From Candidatus Woesearchaeota archaeon (GTDB lineage Archaea; Nanobdellota; Nanobdellia; Woesearchaeales; UBA9642): a stretch of 64,000 bases of DNA. The stretch lies in assembly GCA_003599145.1 (NCBI GenBank), contig QZIT01000001.1, positions 93,559-157,558 on the forward strand, given 5' to 3'. Shown piece after piece: positions 33,209 to 44,183 of this stretch. Under the pieces are notes generated by a model. The model did no database searches, had not been told where the DNA came from, and saw nothing but the letters and a program-made list of their open reading frames with translations. A program made the position numbers and the translations under genes. Each line of letters begins with the position of its first letter. The first letter of the stretch is position 1.

Positions 33209-34353
33209 AAAAACAATTTTTCATTTTCTTCCAGAACAGCAATTCCAGGCAATTTTTTCCCTTCAAGCAATTCCAAACTTGCACCGCCTCCTGAAGAAAC
33301 GTGGAAGAATTTTTCCTTAAAGCCTTCAATGGCAGCTTCAGTATCTCCGCCTCCCGCAATCACTTTTTTGCCAGAGTTTGCAAGATACTCCGCAAGCTTT
33401 TTTGTTCCTTCTGCAAATGCAGGTATTTCAAAATAGCCCATGGGACCGTTCCAGAAAATGGTTTTTGCATTTTCCAGAATAACCTTAAAATTATGCACGC
33501 TGTCAGGGCCTATATCCAATCCTATCATATCAGCAGGAATAGCTGAAGCAGGCACAGTCTTTATAATGGCATCTGGCTTTATTTCAGAAGCAACAACAAT
33601 GTCTTCAGGCAAAATAATTTTTTCATTGTTCAGCAGCATCTTTGCATTCATGATAAAATCATCTTCATGCAGGCTTTTTCCTATTTCCCATCCTTTTGCC
33701 TTGTAAAAGGTAAAAATCATGGCTCCACCTAAAATCATGTGGTCAACCTTATTCACTAATTCCTTGATTAACCCGAATTTTGTTGAGATTTTGCTACCGC
33801 CCATAATGCACACAAAAGGCCTTTCTGCATGGGTAAAATCAAGGTTTTTAAGCTCTTTTTCAACTAAAAAGCCTATGCATCCAGGCAAATATTTTGGTAT
33901 GCCTACAATGCTTGCATGAGCTCTGTGAAGATTCGAAAAAGCATCATCGACATACACATCTCCATAGCTTGCAAGCTTTCTTGCAAAGGCATCATCATTT
34001 TTTTCCTCTTCCTTATGAAATCTCAAATTTTCAAGCAAAATAATCCTGTCATCAGGCAAGTCAATATCAATGCATTCATCAAGTTTCTTTACAGGTAGTT
34101 TTAAAAGCTCAGAAAGTTTTTTGGCAACAACATCCATGCGCAATTTTTCAACATTTTTCCCGTCAGGCCTTCCCATATGTGCAAGTAAAATCAACTGCTT
34201 GCACCCATTATTTAATGCATAGTGAATAGAATCTATATTGTCTTTAATTCTTACGTCATCAGTAATGTTTCCAGCTTCGTCCAATGGCATATCAAACCCC
34301 GTTCTCATCAACACCCTTTGTCCCTGCAATTCAACGTCTTTAAGCGTTTTCAT
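33205..34353 (-). CDS. pgk: Phosphoglycerate kinase with altered 3-PG site
   Basis: The 382-residue enzyme interconverts 1,3-bisphosphoglycerate and 3-phosphoglycerate with ADP/ATP. Conserved parts are HMGRPDG, LLENLRFHKEEE, WNGPMGYFE and VIAGGGDTEAAI, plus SSGGGASLELLEGK. However the N-terminal substrate motif, usually RVDFNVP, reads RTGFDMP here (residues 17-23), so the usual Asp is Gly and the Asn is Asp. The GGAGG site for translation lies inside the end of the upstream zinc-ribbon gene. Confidence 0.93.
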   Translation of the reverse strand: MKTLKDVELQGQRVLMRTGFDMPLDEAGNITDDVRIKDNIDSIHYALNNGCKQLILLAHMGRPDGKNVEKLRMDVVAKKLSELLKLPVKKLDECIDIDLPDDRIILLENLRFHKEEEKNDDAFARKLASYGDVYVDDAFSNLHRAHASIVGIPKYLPGCIGFLVEKELKNLDFTHAERPFVCIMGGSKISTKFGLIKELVNKVDHMILGGAMIFTFYKAKGWEIGKSLHEDDFIMNAKMLLNNEKIILPEDIVVASEIKPDAIIKTVPASAIPADMIGLDIGPDSVHNFKVILENAKTIFWNGPMGYFEIPAFAEGTKKLAEYLANSGKKVIAGGGDTEAAIEGFKEKFFHVSSGGGASLELLEGKKLPGIAVLEENEKLFF

Positions 34354-34465
34354 GTTTTTCCTCCAAAAGTTCCTCTTTCTTGATGATGATCTTATCGCAT
34401 TCGTTGCAATACCATATGTTAGTGCCTATTTCACTGACCCTGTTTTTACAGTCAGCACATCTCAT
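34340..34465 (-). CDS. 41-residue zinc-ribbon protein coupled to pgk
   Basis: The product begins MRCADCKNRVSEIGTNIWYC, with CxxC at residues 3-6 and 20-23, so a small zinc ribbon. The ATG lies about 27 bases after a TATA-like atttataaac, giving a leaderless transcript. The stop overlaps the pgk start, and the pgk ribosome-binding site is inside it, so translation is likely coupled. Confidence 0.65.
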   Translation of the reverse strand: MRCADCKNRVSEIGTNIWYCNECDKIIIKKEELLEEKHENA

Positions 34466-34519
34466 TCTTTTGCTGATAAAAGACGATAGTGTTTATAAAT
34501 TTAATTAAAGAAAAAGGAA

Positions 34520-35530
<1,011 letters not shown>

Positions 35531-35636
35531 CTAAAGAGTGAGAGAGTATTTAAACGTTTGTTACTATTCAAAAAGAGAAAACTATTTGAAAGAAGCAAAC
35601 GCAAGATTTAAATATCCTTCTGAGCAATAATAATGC

Positions 35637-36557
35637 ATGGCAAATAAACCAGCAGAGCTCGTGAAGGAATGGATGAATAAAAACCCCATAACCTTAACAC
35701 CACAAGATACTGCCTTTGAAGCTGCCAGAATCATGACAGAGCAAAAAATAGGCTCTATTCTCATAAAGGAAAAAGATGAAGGATTTCTCATAAAAAAGAA
35801 GGGAAATTTGACAGGCATTATGACAGATACAGATATTGTACAGAAAGTCATGGCAAAAGGCGTCTATGCAGAAAACATCAAACTGCACCAGGTTATGACT
35901 CCTGAACCTATAACGCTTGACCAGAACGCTCCCTTAATCGAAGCAAGCAGGATTATCACCAATAACAAAATAAAGAGAATTCCCGTACTGAAACAGGGAA
36001 AGCTAGAGGGCATCATCACCGTAACTGATTTGATGTTTGCCCTCGTGAAATTAGGAAAGATTTATGAAGTCAGCGAATTGGTAAAGTACATAGCGAAAAG
36101 TAGGGTTGGCTCAAGACAATTTCAAAAAGTTGTTCGCGCAGATAAATGGATGAACATCAATGTTGTTACCTGCAGCAGAACCAGTACGATTTATGATGTG
36201 GCTGTACTCATGGAAAAATACAAAGTAGGCTCTGTCGTCGTTCTTGACAAAGATAAAGTTGCAGGCATCATCACCGATACTGATCTAATAAGAAAAGTCT
36301 GTGCAGCAAAAATAAAGCCAGAAGGAACCAAAGTAGAACAAATCATGAGCAGCCCTGTTGTTTCTGTCGAGCAAACAACAGGATTGTTAGAGGTTGCTGA
36401 ACTGATGAGCAAGCACAAAATAAAAAGAATCCCTGTTGTGCAAAACGGCAGATTATTGGGAATCATCAGCGTTACTGATTTGTTGGATGCTTTAATACAG
36501 TTAAACAACTTTTCTCAGGCGCACAAGATTATAGAAATGCTGTATGGAGAGGGGTAA
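35637..36557 (+). CDS. Four-CBS-domain protein
   Basis: The 306-residue protein has four CBS domains, in pairs at about 8-130 and 165-300 (MNKNPITLTPQDTAFEAA, MTPEPITLDQNAPLIEAS, MNINVVTCSRTSTIYDVA, MSSPVVSVEQTTGLLEVA). Each pair is a Bateman module that usually binds adenosine nucleotides. No catalytic domain is fused, so it may regulate a partner. The promoter faces away from that of gap; a TATA-like gatttaaatat lies 25 bases before the ATG. Confidence 0.9.
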   Translation: MANKPAELVKEWMNKNPITLTPQDTAFEAARIMTEQKIGSILIKEKDEGFLIKKKGNLTGIMTDTDIVQKVMAKGVYAENIKLHQVMTPEPITLDQNAPLIEASRIITNNKIKRIPVLKQGKLEGIITVTDLMFALVKLGKIYEVSELVKYIAKSRVGSRQFQKVVRADKWMNINVVTCSRTSTIYDVAVLMEKYKVGSVVVLDKDKVAGIITDTDLIRKVCAAKIKPEGTKVEQIMSSPVVSVEQTTGLLEVAELMSKHKIKRIPVVQNGRLLGIISVTDLLDALIQLNNFSQAHKIIEMLYGEG

Positions 36558-36634
36558 GTTTTTATATTCTAAAAAAGTTAAGTGTTAACATTTTACCGCT
36601 GATTATAAACAACATCAAAAGAAAAATAAAAAAA

Positions 36635-39049
36635 TTACTTAATTCCCAGTTTCTTCTCTTTTTCTCCAACCAACAATGTTGTTTTAAGAATGACATCGGG
36701 CGTTAAGGACATGGAATCAATGCCTGTCTCAACCAAAAACTCTGCGAATTCAGGGAAGGTACTTGGAGCATCTCCGCAGATTCCAATTTTTCTGCCGTTT
36801 GCCTTTGCTTTTTTAACAACCTGCCGTATCAATTCCTTAACTGCAGGGTTTCTTTCATCGTAAATAGATGATACCAGTTCAGAATCCCTATCTAATCCAA
36901 GAGTCAATTGAGTCAAGTCGTTGCTTCCTATGGAAAAACCGTCAAAAATCTTGCTGAACTCATCTGCAAGAATGACATTGCTTGGGATTTCGCACATGAC
37001 ATACACTTCCAATCCTTTAACGCCTCTTTTCAATCCGTTTTTCTCCATTTCTGCAATGACTTTTTTGCCTTCATCAACAGTTCTGCAGAAAGGAACCATA
37101 ATCTTGACATTGGTCAATCCTATTTCCTCCCTGACTTTTTTAAAGGCTTTACATTCCAATGCAAATGCATCTTTATAGTCTGAATAATACCTTGAAGCTC
37201 CTCTCCATCCAATCATAGGATTATCTTCTTTAGGCTCAAACTGCTTGCCGCCTATTAAGTTTGCATATTCATTGGTTTTAAAGTCGCTTAGTCTTACAAT
37301 AACATCTTTTGGATAAAATGCTGCTCCGATAACTGCTATGCCCTCTGCCAGCTTATCGACAAAAAACTGCGACTTATTTTTGTATCCAACAGTCAATTTT
37401 TCTATATGATGTTTAACAGAAGCATCTTTGAGCTTGTCAAAATACAGCAATGCCTTTGGATGAATCTGAATATAGGCATTGATGATGAATTCCTCTCTAG
37501 CAAGTCCAACGCCTGCATTAGGCATAAAGCTCAAACTGAAAGCCTGTTCTGGATTGCCTACATTCATCATGATTTTTGTTTTTGTTTTTGGCAATGTCCT
37601 GATATCTGTTTTTTCCACTTTATATTTTAACAAATATTCATAGACAAATCCTGCATCGCCTTCTGCACAGCTTACGGTTATGCTTTGGCCATGCTTGATT
37701 TTTTCAGTGCCATCCATTGTTCCAACAACGCAAGGTATTCCCAATTCTCTGGAAATAATAGCTGCATGACACGTTCTTCCTCCTCTATTCGTAACAATGG
37801 CTCCTGCGATTTTCATAATAGGCTCCCAATCAGGATCAGTCATATCTGTAACCAAAACTTCTCCTTTTTTGAAATCTGCTATGTGATGTACATCTTTGAT
37901 GATTCTTGCTTTTCCCTGTCCAATTTTTGCTCCAACGCTTTTTCCCTGCACCAACACTTTTCCTTTTTGCTGAAGCACATAGGTTTCATATTCATTTACA
38001 TTTTTCTGGCTCATCACAGTTTCAGGTCTTGCCTGCACGATGTATAAATCTCCTGTCACTCCATCCTTTGCCCACTCCATGTCCATCGGTTTATACTTGC
38101 CTGCTTTATTGCTGTAATGGTCCTCTATAATAACTGCCCAATTTGCCAGAGTCAAAACTTCCTTATCTGTTAAAACAAGCTTTTCTCTGTCAGGCTGGGA
38201 AACAGAAATATTTTTTGTTGGCTTGGTACCGCCATGGGTGTAAATCATTTTAATTTCCTTGCTGCCTATTGTTCTTGATAATATTGCGTTATACCCTGCT
38301 TTTAAGGTAGGCTTAAAAACATAGTACTCATCAGGATTTACGGCTCCCTGAACGACATTTTCTCCCAATCCATAGGCTCCTGTAATGAAAACAACATCTT
38401 TAAACCCAGATTCAGTATCCAAAGAAAACATGACTCCTGAGCATGCCAAATCGCTTCTCACCATTTTCTGCACGCCAATGCTTAGCGCAATGGAAAAATG
38501 GTCAAATCCTTTGTCTTCCCTGTAAGAAATCGCCCTGTTGGTAAATAATGAAGCAAAGCACCTTCTGCATGCATCCAGAATAGCAGCATCTCCTCTGATA
38601 TTTAAATACGTTTCCTGCTGTCCTGCAAAGCTTGCGTCAGGCAGGTCTTCTGCAGTTGCAGAACTTCTGACAGCGACATCAACATCGTTTTTGGTTTTGT
38701 AAAACTTGCTGAGCTCTGCATACGTTTCAACAATTGCTTTTTTCAGTTCAACAGGAAACTCTGCTTTAAGGATGGTTTCTCTTACCTGATGGCCTTTGTC
38801 TGAAAGATTTTTCATATCTTTAGTATTTAATCCTTTTAGAATTTCTCTGATTCTGTCCTTAATTCCTGCTTTTTCAAGAAAATAACGGTATGCGTAGGCT
38901 GTAACGGCAAAGCCATTGGGAACCTTCACGCCTTTTTTTTCAAGTTCTCTATACATTTCTCCTAAAGAGGCGTTTTTGCCACCTACTAAAGGAACATCTT
39001 CAATAGCCAAATCTTTAAACCACAACGTAAAACTAGTCTGCTTATCCAT
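36635..39049 (-). CDS. ppsA: Phosphoenolpyruvate synthase
   Basis: The 804-residue enzyme makes PEP from pyruvate and ATP (reversible in some archaea). The N-terminal nucleotide domain starts LVGGKNASLGEMYR and has AVRSSATAEDLPDASFAGQQ; the phosphohistidine domain has GGRTCHAAIISRELG; the C-terminal PEP domain has GFSIGSNDLTQLTLGLDRDS and GICGDAPSTFPEF. The second of two Met codons (39049) is 25 bases from the TATA-like ttaaata. It may supply PEP for biosynthesis or run in reverse to make ATP. Confidence 0.95.
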   Translation of the reverse strand: MDKQTSFTLWFKDLAIEDVPLVGGKNASLGEMYRELEKKGVKVPNGFAVTAYAYRYFLEKAGIKDRIREILKGLNTKDMKNLSDKGHQVRETILKAEFPVELKKAIVETYAELSKFYKTKNDVDVAVRSSATAEDLPDASFAGQQETYLNIRGDAAILDACRRCFASLFTNRAISYREDKGFDHFSIALSIGVQKMVRSDLACSGVMFSLDTESGFKDVVFITGAYGLGENVVQGAVNPDEYYVFKPTLKAGYNAILSRTIGSKEIKMIYTHGGTKPTKNISVSQPDREKLVLTDKEVLTLANWAVIIEDHYSNKAGKYKPMDMEWAKDGVTGDLYIVQARPETVMSQKNVNEYETYVLQQKGKVLVQGKSVGAKIGQGKARIIKDVHHIADFKKGEVLVTDMTDPDWEPIMKIAGAIVTNRGGRTCHAAIISRELGIPCVVGTMDGTEKIKHGQSITVSCAEGDAGFVYEYLLKYKVEKTDIRTLPKTKTKIMMNVGNPEQAFSLSFMPNAGVGLAREEFIINAYIQIHPKALLYFDKLKDASVKHHIEKLTVGYKNKSQFFVDKLAEGIAVIGAAFYPKDVIVRLSDFKTNEYANLIGGKQFEPKEDNPMIGWRGASRYYSDYKDAFALECKAFKKVREEIGLTNVKIMVPFCRTVDEGKKVIAEMEKNGLKRGVKGLEVYVMCEIPSNVILADEFSKIFDGFSIGSNDLTQLTLGLDRDSELVSSIYDERNPAVKELIRQVVKKAKANGRKIGICGDAPSTFPEFAEFLVETGIDSMSLTPDVILKTTLLVGEKEKKLGIK

Positions 39050-39109
39050 CATACCACCACACTCTTTTTTTTAAATAATAGCAACAAAGCAACAATACAC
39101 AAGACCGTA

Positions 39110-39123
39110 TATAAAGCTTTATA
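39110..39123. promoter_or_regulatory. Perfect 14-base palindrome upstream of ppsA
   Basis: TATAAAGCTTTATA is identical on both strands and lies in the gap between the ppsA start and the coiled-coil gene at 39142. It is about 35 bases beyond the ppsA TATA box. It could be a regulator site or part of a weaker promoter. Confidence 0.35.
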
Positions 39124-39141
39124 GTAACTTTAGAATGGCAA

Positions 39142-39555
39142 CTACTCTTTTTTAGCTTTTTTCAGCTCTTCTCTGGTTACAAAATTCATAGGCTGCCACA
39201 AATCAAGGTATTTTTCAATCATCTGTACATCTGTTTTTTGGGCAACATGCTCAAACTCTGAATTAAAAATTGCCAGCTTTTCAGCCAGCTCCTGCATCTG
39301 AAATTTCAGTTCGCTTACCGAATCCGTTAACCCTCTGATTTCCTTAGACAAATGCTTTTCATTTTCCAGCATATTCTGGTCGGTAATTTGTGTTTTCTTT
39401 CTTAAATTGGTATAGCGCTCTTCCAGCACTCTTAATCTTCTTTCTAAATCATTGACGTTGTGAGAAATAATTGAAAACGGGTCATTTTTTTCATTTCTTG
39501 GTGCCTGAGGCTCTTCAGAAACTCCAAAAAGCAACTCGTCCTGATTCTCTTCCAT
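39142..39555 (-). CDS. Coiled-coil protein, possibly FlaC/ArlC-like
   Basis: The 137-residue protein has a central coiled coil (NDLERRLRVLEERYTNLRKK, then LTDSVSELKFQMQELAEKLA) and a C-terminal motif IEKYLDLWQPMNFVTREELK that resembles the archaellum accessory FlaC/D/E proteins. It is divergent from the pilus/archaellum ATPase gene next door, which supports a link to that machine. A TATA-like ctatttaaac lies 26 bases before the ATG. Identity is tentative. Confidence 0.55.
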   Translation of the reverse strand: MEENQDELLFGVSEEPQAPRNEKNDPFSIISHNVNDLERRLRVLEERYTNLRKKTQITDQNMLENEKHLSKEIRGLTDSVSELKFQMQELAEKLAIFNSEFEHVAQKTDVQMIEKYLDLWQPMNFVTREELKKAKKE

Positions 39556-39666
39556 ACTGCAACGCAGGCGTTTTTGTTTAAATAGTTTGCGTTATGAACA
39601 AAAGAAGTTAATGGACAACAATCACAATAAATAAGATTTATAAAGAATAAAATTCAACAAACAACC

Positions 39667-41946
39667 ATGCAAATGCAAAAAGAGGATCTTTCTTACGAGA
39701 TTGTCAGGGAAGGAGAAGATACTATTCTCAAAATAGATGCAGAAGAAGTGAGTTTTGTGCCTTCGCTTGAGGACAATGATATCGTCATGAGCAGAACCTG
39801 CGACATGCTGATAGAAAACAGCGGCGTTACGAAAATAATCTACTCGCAAAAAAGAGATTATGAATACGATTATGAACAAACAAAAATGATGGCAGAGATT
39901 GCAAAATTATACAATCAGCTGGCAAAACAGAAAAGAATGCTCAGCTATCCTGAGGGCATGGGAAATTTTTCACAGCCTGTTGCCATTAAATACAACGAGT
40001 TAAAATCCATTCTTTTTGGGTTGATGAAAAAAGATCCTATAGGCTGTTACGTCGAAGTAAAGCGTTTGCTGAGAAAAGAAAAAATAGATGCAACAAAAGA
40101 AGCACTTGCAAACAAGATACCTCCCAAAGTTCAGGAAAGATACATTCACATTCTCAGCTACTTAACAAAAATGTTTGAGAATACGGTTTTGATGAAAGCA
40201 GTAAAGCCTTGGATTGCAGGCTATGTTTTAGGAGACAGAAGCATTTACAGACGAGTTTTTAATCCAACGATCAAACCAGATTTCATGTTTGCAAAATTAA
40301 TGGCTAACTATCCTAGCAATGCTGTCGAGCTTGCAAATTACGACGTCAATGGCAGCGAAGTGATTATCTTTGAAATGCCCAATACCGTGCAGTATTTGTA
40401 TCACGTAACTCCTCCTGAATTTAAACTGCCAGAGGAAAAATATGAAATTTTAGATTTGGCGAGAAAAATCATGGCAGAGCATAAGCCAAAAAAACAGGAA
40501 TTTATCGACCCTGAAAGAATGAGGGAAGTTTTTTTCAATGTAGGCCATGACTTGATTGAAGAGCTTGCTTCTTATAAAAAAGTAAGAATGAATAATGCAG
40601 AAATTAACGAATTAACAGAAATTTTAATTAGATACACGGTTGGATTTGGGCTTATCGAGGTTTTATTGGGAGACCAGCAAATTCAGGATATTACCATCAA
40701 CAGCCCCATGGGAAAAAATCCTATTTTCATTGTCCATGCAGAATTTGACGACTGTAAAACTAACATTTTCCCTACAGTCAAAGATGCAGAAAGCTGGGCT
40801 TCAAAATTGCGATTGATGAGCGGAAGGCCTTTGGACGAGGCAAATCCTATTTTGGATACAGAAATAATCATTCCTGGTGCTGCAAACGCAAGAGTCGCAG
40901 CCATCAGCAACCCCTTAAACCCTTATGGGCTATCGTTTGCATTCAGAAGGCATAGAGACCAGCCATGGACTGTTCCTTTATTTATCAAAAACAGAATGCT
41001 CACTCCTTTAGCAGCAGGCATCATGAGTTTTTTAATAGATGGCAACAGAACATTATTGATAGCGGGAACAAGAAGCGCTGGAAAAACCAGTTTATTGGGA
41101 GCTTTTCTTACAGAAATCATGAGGAAGCATAGAATTATCACTATTGAAGATACCTTAGAGATTCCTGCAGGGCCATTAAAAAAAATGGGCTTTAATTTGC
41201 AGCAGTTGAAAGTTGCAAGTGCATTATCAAAAGGCTCAAGCGAAGTGCCTGCAGATGAAGGCATTAGAACAACATTGCGTTTAGGCGATAGCTGTTTAAT
41301 TGTGGGTGAAATAAGAAGCGGAGAGGCAAAGGCACTGTATGAAGCAATGAGAGTTGGTGCTCTTGCAAACGTTGTTGCAGGAACCATCCATGGAGACAGC
41401 CCTTATGGTGTTTTTGACAGAGTGGTGAATGATTTAGGAGTTCCCAGAACGAGCTTTAAGGCGACTGATGTCATCATTGTTGCAAACCCCATCAAAAGTG
41501 CAGATGGACTGCATAAATGGAGAAGAGTTACGCAAATAACCGAAGTAAGGAAACTTTGGAATGACGATCCCTTGAGAGAAAACGGATTTGGAGATTTAAT
41601 GAAGTACAATGCAAAAACAGATCAGTTAGATGCAAGCGAGGATTTAATCAATGGAGACATTGACGTTTTGAAAAACATTGCAGCAAATGTTAAAGAATGG
41701 GCAGGAAACTGGGATGCTGTTTGGGATAATATTGAATTGCGCGCAAAAGTAAAGCAGGCAATGGTAGAGATTGCTGTTACTGCAAAAAACGATGATTTAT
41801 TAGAAGCTCCTTTTGTCATCAGATGCAACGACCAATTTCACAGAATAAGCGATAAAGTAAAGGATGAAGTTGGCTCCATGGACAGCAAGAGAATATTCTT
41901 TGCGTTCAATGAATGGCTGAGAAGAGAAGCGAAGAGTAATAGTTAA
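39667..41946 (+). CDS. Type II/IV secretion or archaellum-like ATPase
   Basis: The 759-residue protein is a GspE/PilB/ArlI-family ATPase. The N-terminal 300 residues are a specific region without known motifs; the C-terminal domain has Walker A LIAGTRSAGKTSLLGAFL (about residue 465), Asp box TIEDTLEIPA, Walker B CLIVGEIRSGEAKALYEAM and the His box AGTIHGDS. It powers pilin or archaellin assembly. The TadC-like platform gene lies 2.3 kb away. A TATA-like gatttataaag lies 27 bases before the ATG. Confidence 0.9.
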   Translation: MQMQKEDLSYEIVREGEDTILKIDAEEVSFVPSLEDNDIVMSRTCDMLIENSGVTKIIYSQKRDYEYDYEQTKMMAEIAKLYNQLAKQKRMLSYPEGMGNFSQPVAIKYNELKSILFGLMKKDPIGCYVEVKRLLRKEKIDATKEALANKIPPKVQERYIHILSYLTKMFENTVLMKAVKPWIAGYVLGDRSIYRRVFNPTIKPDFMFAKLMANYPSNAVELANYDVNGSEVIIFEMPNTVQYLYHVTPPEFKLPEEKYEILDLARKIMAEHKPKKQEFIDPERMREVFFNVGHDLIEELASYKKVRMNNAEINELTEILIRYTVGFGLIEVLLGDQQIQDITINSPMGKNPIFIVHAEFDDCKTNIFPTVKDAESWASKLRLMSGRPLDEANPILDTEIIIPGAANARVAAISNPLNPYGLSFAFRRHRDQPWTVPLFIKNRMLTPLAAGIMSFLIDGNRTLLIAGTRSAGKTSLLGAFLTEIMRKHRIITIEDTLEIPAGPLKKMGFNLQQLKVASALSKGSSEVPADEGIRTTLRLGDSCLIVGEIRSGEAKALYEAMRVGALANVVAGTIHGDSPYGVFDRVVNDLGVPRTSFKATDVIIVANPIKSADGLHKWRRVTQITEVRKLWNDDPLRENGFGDLMKYNAKTDQLDASEDLINGDIDVLKNIAANVKEWAGNWDAVWDNIELRAKVKQAMVEIAVTAKNDDLLEAPFVIRCNDQFHRISDKVKDEVGSMDSKRIFFAFNEWLRREAKSNS

Positions 41947-42626
41947 ATTTTCTCTTGAACAAGTTTGAAAATGATAAAATGAGGGTATTTTAGCTCTGGC
42001 CTTAGTTTATCTGCAGAATCAAAAGGTTTCGGTTCTAGGAGTTTGACTACTTTTAATTTGGCATTGACAAATGCATCAATAAAATCTTCAAAAAGCAAGT
42101 AGTAATTGAATCTTTCTGTGCCTTTCCAAAATTCATGATGTCTTCCCTTGACAAAGTAATATCCTTTATTATATTTCATCATTTTTCTTACAGGATGAGG
42201 AACAAGAAGGACTATACTGCCGTTCGGTTTGAGTATTCTTTTAAATTCTTGTAAAGTTGCTGTTAAATCTTTTTTATACATTACCGATAATATGGCTATA
42301 ACGACGTCGAAACTTCTTTTGTGAAATTTCATTTTTGCAAAATCCATAACATAAAATGTTGCTTTTGGACAAGTCTTTTTTGCGAGCATAATTGCAGCGT
42401 CGCTAATATCAATACCTGTTACTTTCGCACCACGTTGGACTGCAGAAACACACTCTGTTCCTGCTCCACATCCTGCAAAAAGCACTTTTTTCCCAGAGAC
42501 ATTTTTCAACAAGCTATAGAGCGGACGCTTGTACAGAAGGGTAGGTTTGTAGTTATTTTTTACACGAGCATAGCGTTCAATATGCGCGTTATACAGTTTC
42601 TTAGCAAGTGATGCATCCGAGACCAT
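41943..42626 (-). CDS. SAM-dependent methyltransferase
   Basis: The 227-residue protein has motif I VLFAGCGAGTECVSAVQRGA, motif II TGIDISDAAIMLAKK and motif IV region SFDVVIAILSVMYKK, typical of class I methyltransferases acting on small molecules (UbiE/Tam-like). The substrate is unknown. It overlaps the convergent ATPase gene by 4 bases and has a TATA-like tttttatatac 26 bases upstream of the ATG. Confidence 0.82.
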   Translation of the reverse strand: MVSDASLAKKLYNAHIERYARVKNNYKPTLLYKRPLYSLLKNVSGKKVLFAGCGAGTECVSAVQRGAKVTGIDISDAAIMLAKKTCPKATFYVMDFAKMKFHKRSFDVVIAILSVMYKKDLTATLQEFKRILKPNGSIVLLVPHPVRKMMKYNKGYYFVKGRHHEFWKGTERFNYYLLFEDFIDAFVNAKLKVVKLLEPKPFDSADKLRPELKYPHFIIFKLVQEKI

Positions 42627-42665
42627 AGTAACATATGCGAAGAAGTATATAAAAACTTTTCCAAG

Positions 42666-44183
42666 TTACTCCCATTCCATGGTTGCAGGAGGCTTGTTGG
42701 AAATATCGTACACAACCCGGTTTACTTCTTTGATTTCGTTCGTTATTCTCGTAGAAATTTTTTCGAGTATGCCATAAGGAATCTTTGAAAAGTTTGCAGT
42801 CATGGCGTCTTTTGATTCAATAATTCTTACAACAACAGGATATTTATAGGTTCGTTCATCACCCTGAATACCGACGCTTTTTATGGAAAGCAAAACTGCA
42901 AATGCCATCCACACTTCATCATAGAGATCTGCTTTTTTTAACTCTTCTTCTATAATGAAGCTTGCTTTTCTGACAATCTCGACTTTTTCAGGAGTAACCT
43001 CGCCGATGATCCTCACGGCCAATCCTGGACCAGGAAAAACCTGCCTATGAAGCAACGCATCTGGCAATTTTAGTGCTCTTGCAAGATTCCTCACTTCATC
43101 TTTATACAGCTCTCTCAACGGCTCGTAAACTTGCAATGTCATTCCTTCAGGCAATCCACCTACATTATGATGAGATTTTATTTTCGAGGCATGCTGTGTT
43201 ACACCACTCTCTATTCTATCTGAATAAATAGTTCCCTGAATCAAGACATCCGCATGAACCGTTTGAGCAACTTCATCAAAAATATCAATAAAGAGCTTTC
43301 CTATGATTTTTCTTTTTTGCTCAGGATCTGCAATGCCTTGTAGAGCTTTCATAAACCTATCCTTAGCCCTGACAATGTTCAGGGTTATGTCCTGCCCTGA
43401 AAACATTTGTTCAATGAACTCTGTTTCTTTATGCCTCATAAGGCCTGTATCGACATAGACTGCGATCAAGTTTTTTCCTATTACTCTTTGCACTAAAAGA
43501 GCAGCAGTCGAAGAATCTATGCCTCCTGACAATCCGATAATTGCTTTTTTATCTCTTAGTTTGCTTTTAATCTCATTTGTAATAGAGCCTACTATTGCTG
43601 TAGCATCCCACTCTTTATTTGCGTGGCAAATGTTAAGAACAAAGTTTTCAAGAATTCGAGTTCCATTCTTTGTATGAGAAACTTCAGGATGAAACTGGAC
43701 ACCATAGAGTTTCATTTCTTTGTTTTCGAAAGCTGCAATAGGTGAATGTATCGTAGATGCAAGCGTTAAAAAAGACTTGGGCAAATCTTTTACGATATCC
43801 TTGTGATTCATCCAAACTTCTTCTGTTTTTTTTAAGCCTTCAAACAAAACACTTTCATGTACCGTGTGCATTTCAGTAATTCCGTACTCTCCAGAATCTG
43901 CTGAAATAACTTCCCCATTCTGAAACTGTGCTATAAGCTGATGTCCATAACAAATGCCAAAAATAGGAATTCCCAGATGAAATAATTCTTTATTGCACGT
44001 GGGGGATGCTTCATCATAAACAGACGCTGCACCGCCAGAAAGAATTATTCCTTTAAGTTGAGCATGCTTTGAAAAATCGGTTGTAGAAGGAAAAACTTCA
44101 GCGTACACTCCAAAATCTCTAATACGCCTCGCAATTAAATGACAGTATTGACCGCCAAAATCAAGCACTGCAATCGTATCCAT
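42666..44183 (-). CDS. guaA: GMP synthetase, single-chain
   Basis: The 505-residue enzyme makes GMP from XMP, glutamine and ATP. The N-terminal glutamine amidotransferase has nucleophile C78 (GICYGHQ) and H165/E167 (QFHPEVS); the synthetase has the PP-loop GLSGGIDSS near residue 219 and the C-terminal dimer part ending PATMEWE. Many archaea split these two functions into separate genes; here they are fused as in bacteria. The ATG at 44183 lies 26 bases after a TATA-like tataaaaag; an in-frame ATG 15 bases upstream is unlikely. Confidence 0.96.
   Translation of the reverse strand: MDTIAVLDFGGQYCHLIARRIRDFGVYAEVFPSTTDFSKHAQLKGIILSGGAASVYDEASPTCNKELFHLGIPIFGICYGHQLIAQFQNGEVISADSGEYGITEMHTVHESVLFEGLKKTEEVWMNHKDIVKDLPKSFLTLASTIHSPIAAFENKEMKLYGVQFHPEVSHTKNGTRILENFVLNICHANKEWDATAIVGSITNEIKSKLRDKKAIIGLSGGIDSSTAALLVQRVIGKNLIAVYVDTGLMRHKETEFIEQMFSGQDITLNIVRAKDRFMKALQGIADPEQKRKIIGKLFIDIFDEVAQTVHADVLIQGTIYSDRIESGVTQHASKIKSHHNVGGLPEGMTLQVYEPLRELYKDEVRNLARALKLPDALLHRQVFPGPGLAVRIIGEVTPEKVEIVRKASFIIEEELKKADLYDEVWMAFAVLLSIKSVGIQGDERTYKYPVVVRIIESKDAMTANFSKIPYGILEKISTRITNEIKEVNRVVYDISNKPPATMEWE

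Noticed and set aside
40923..41387. Leftward 154-codon frame inside the secretion ATPase
   Set aside because: It lies opposite the Walker A and B region of a clear ATPase and has no own promoter or ribosome site.
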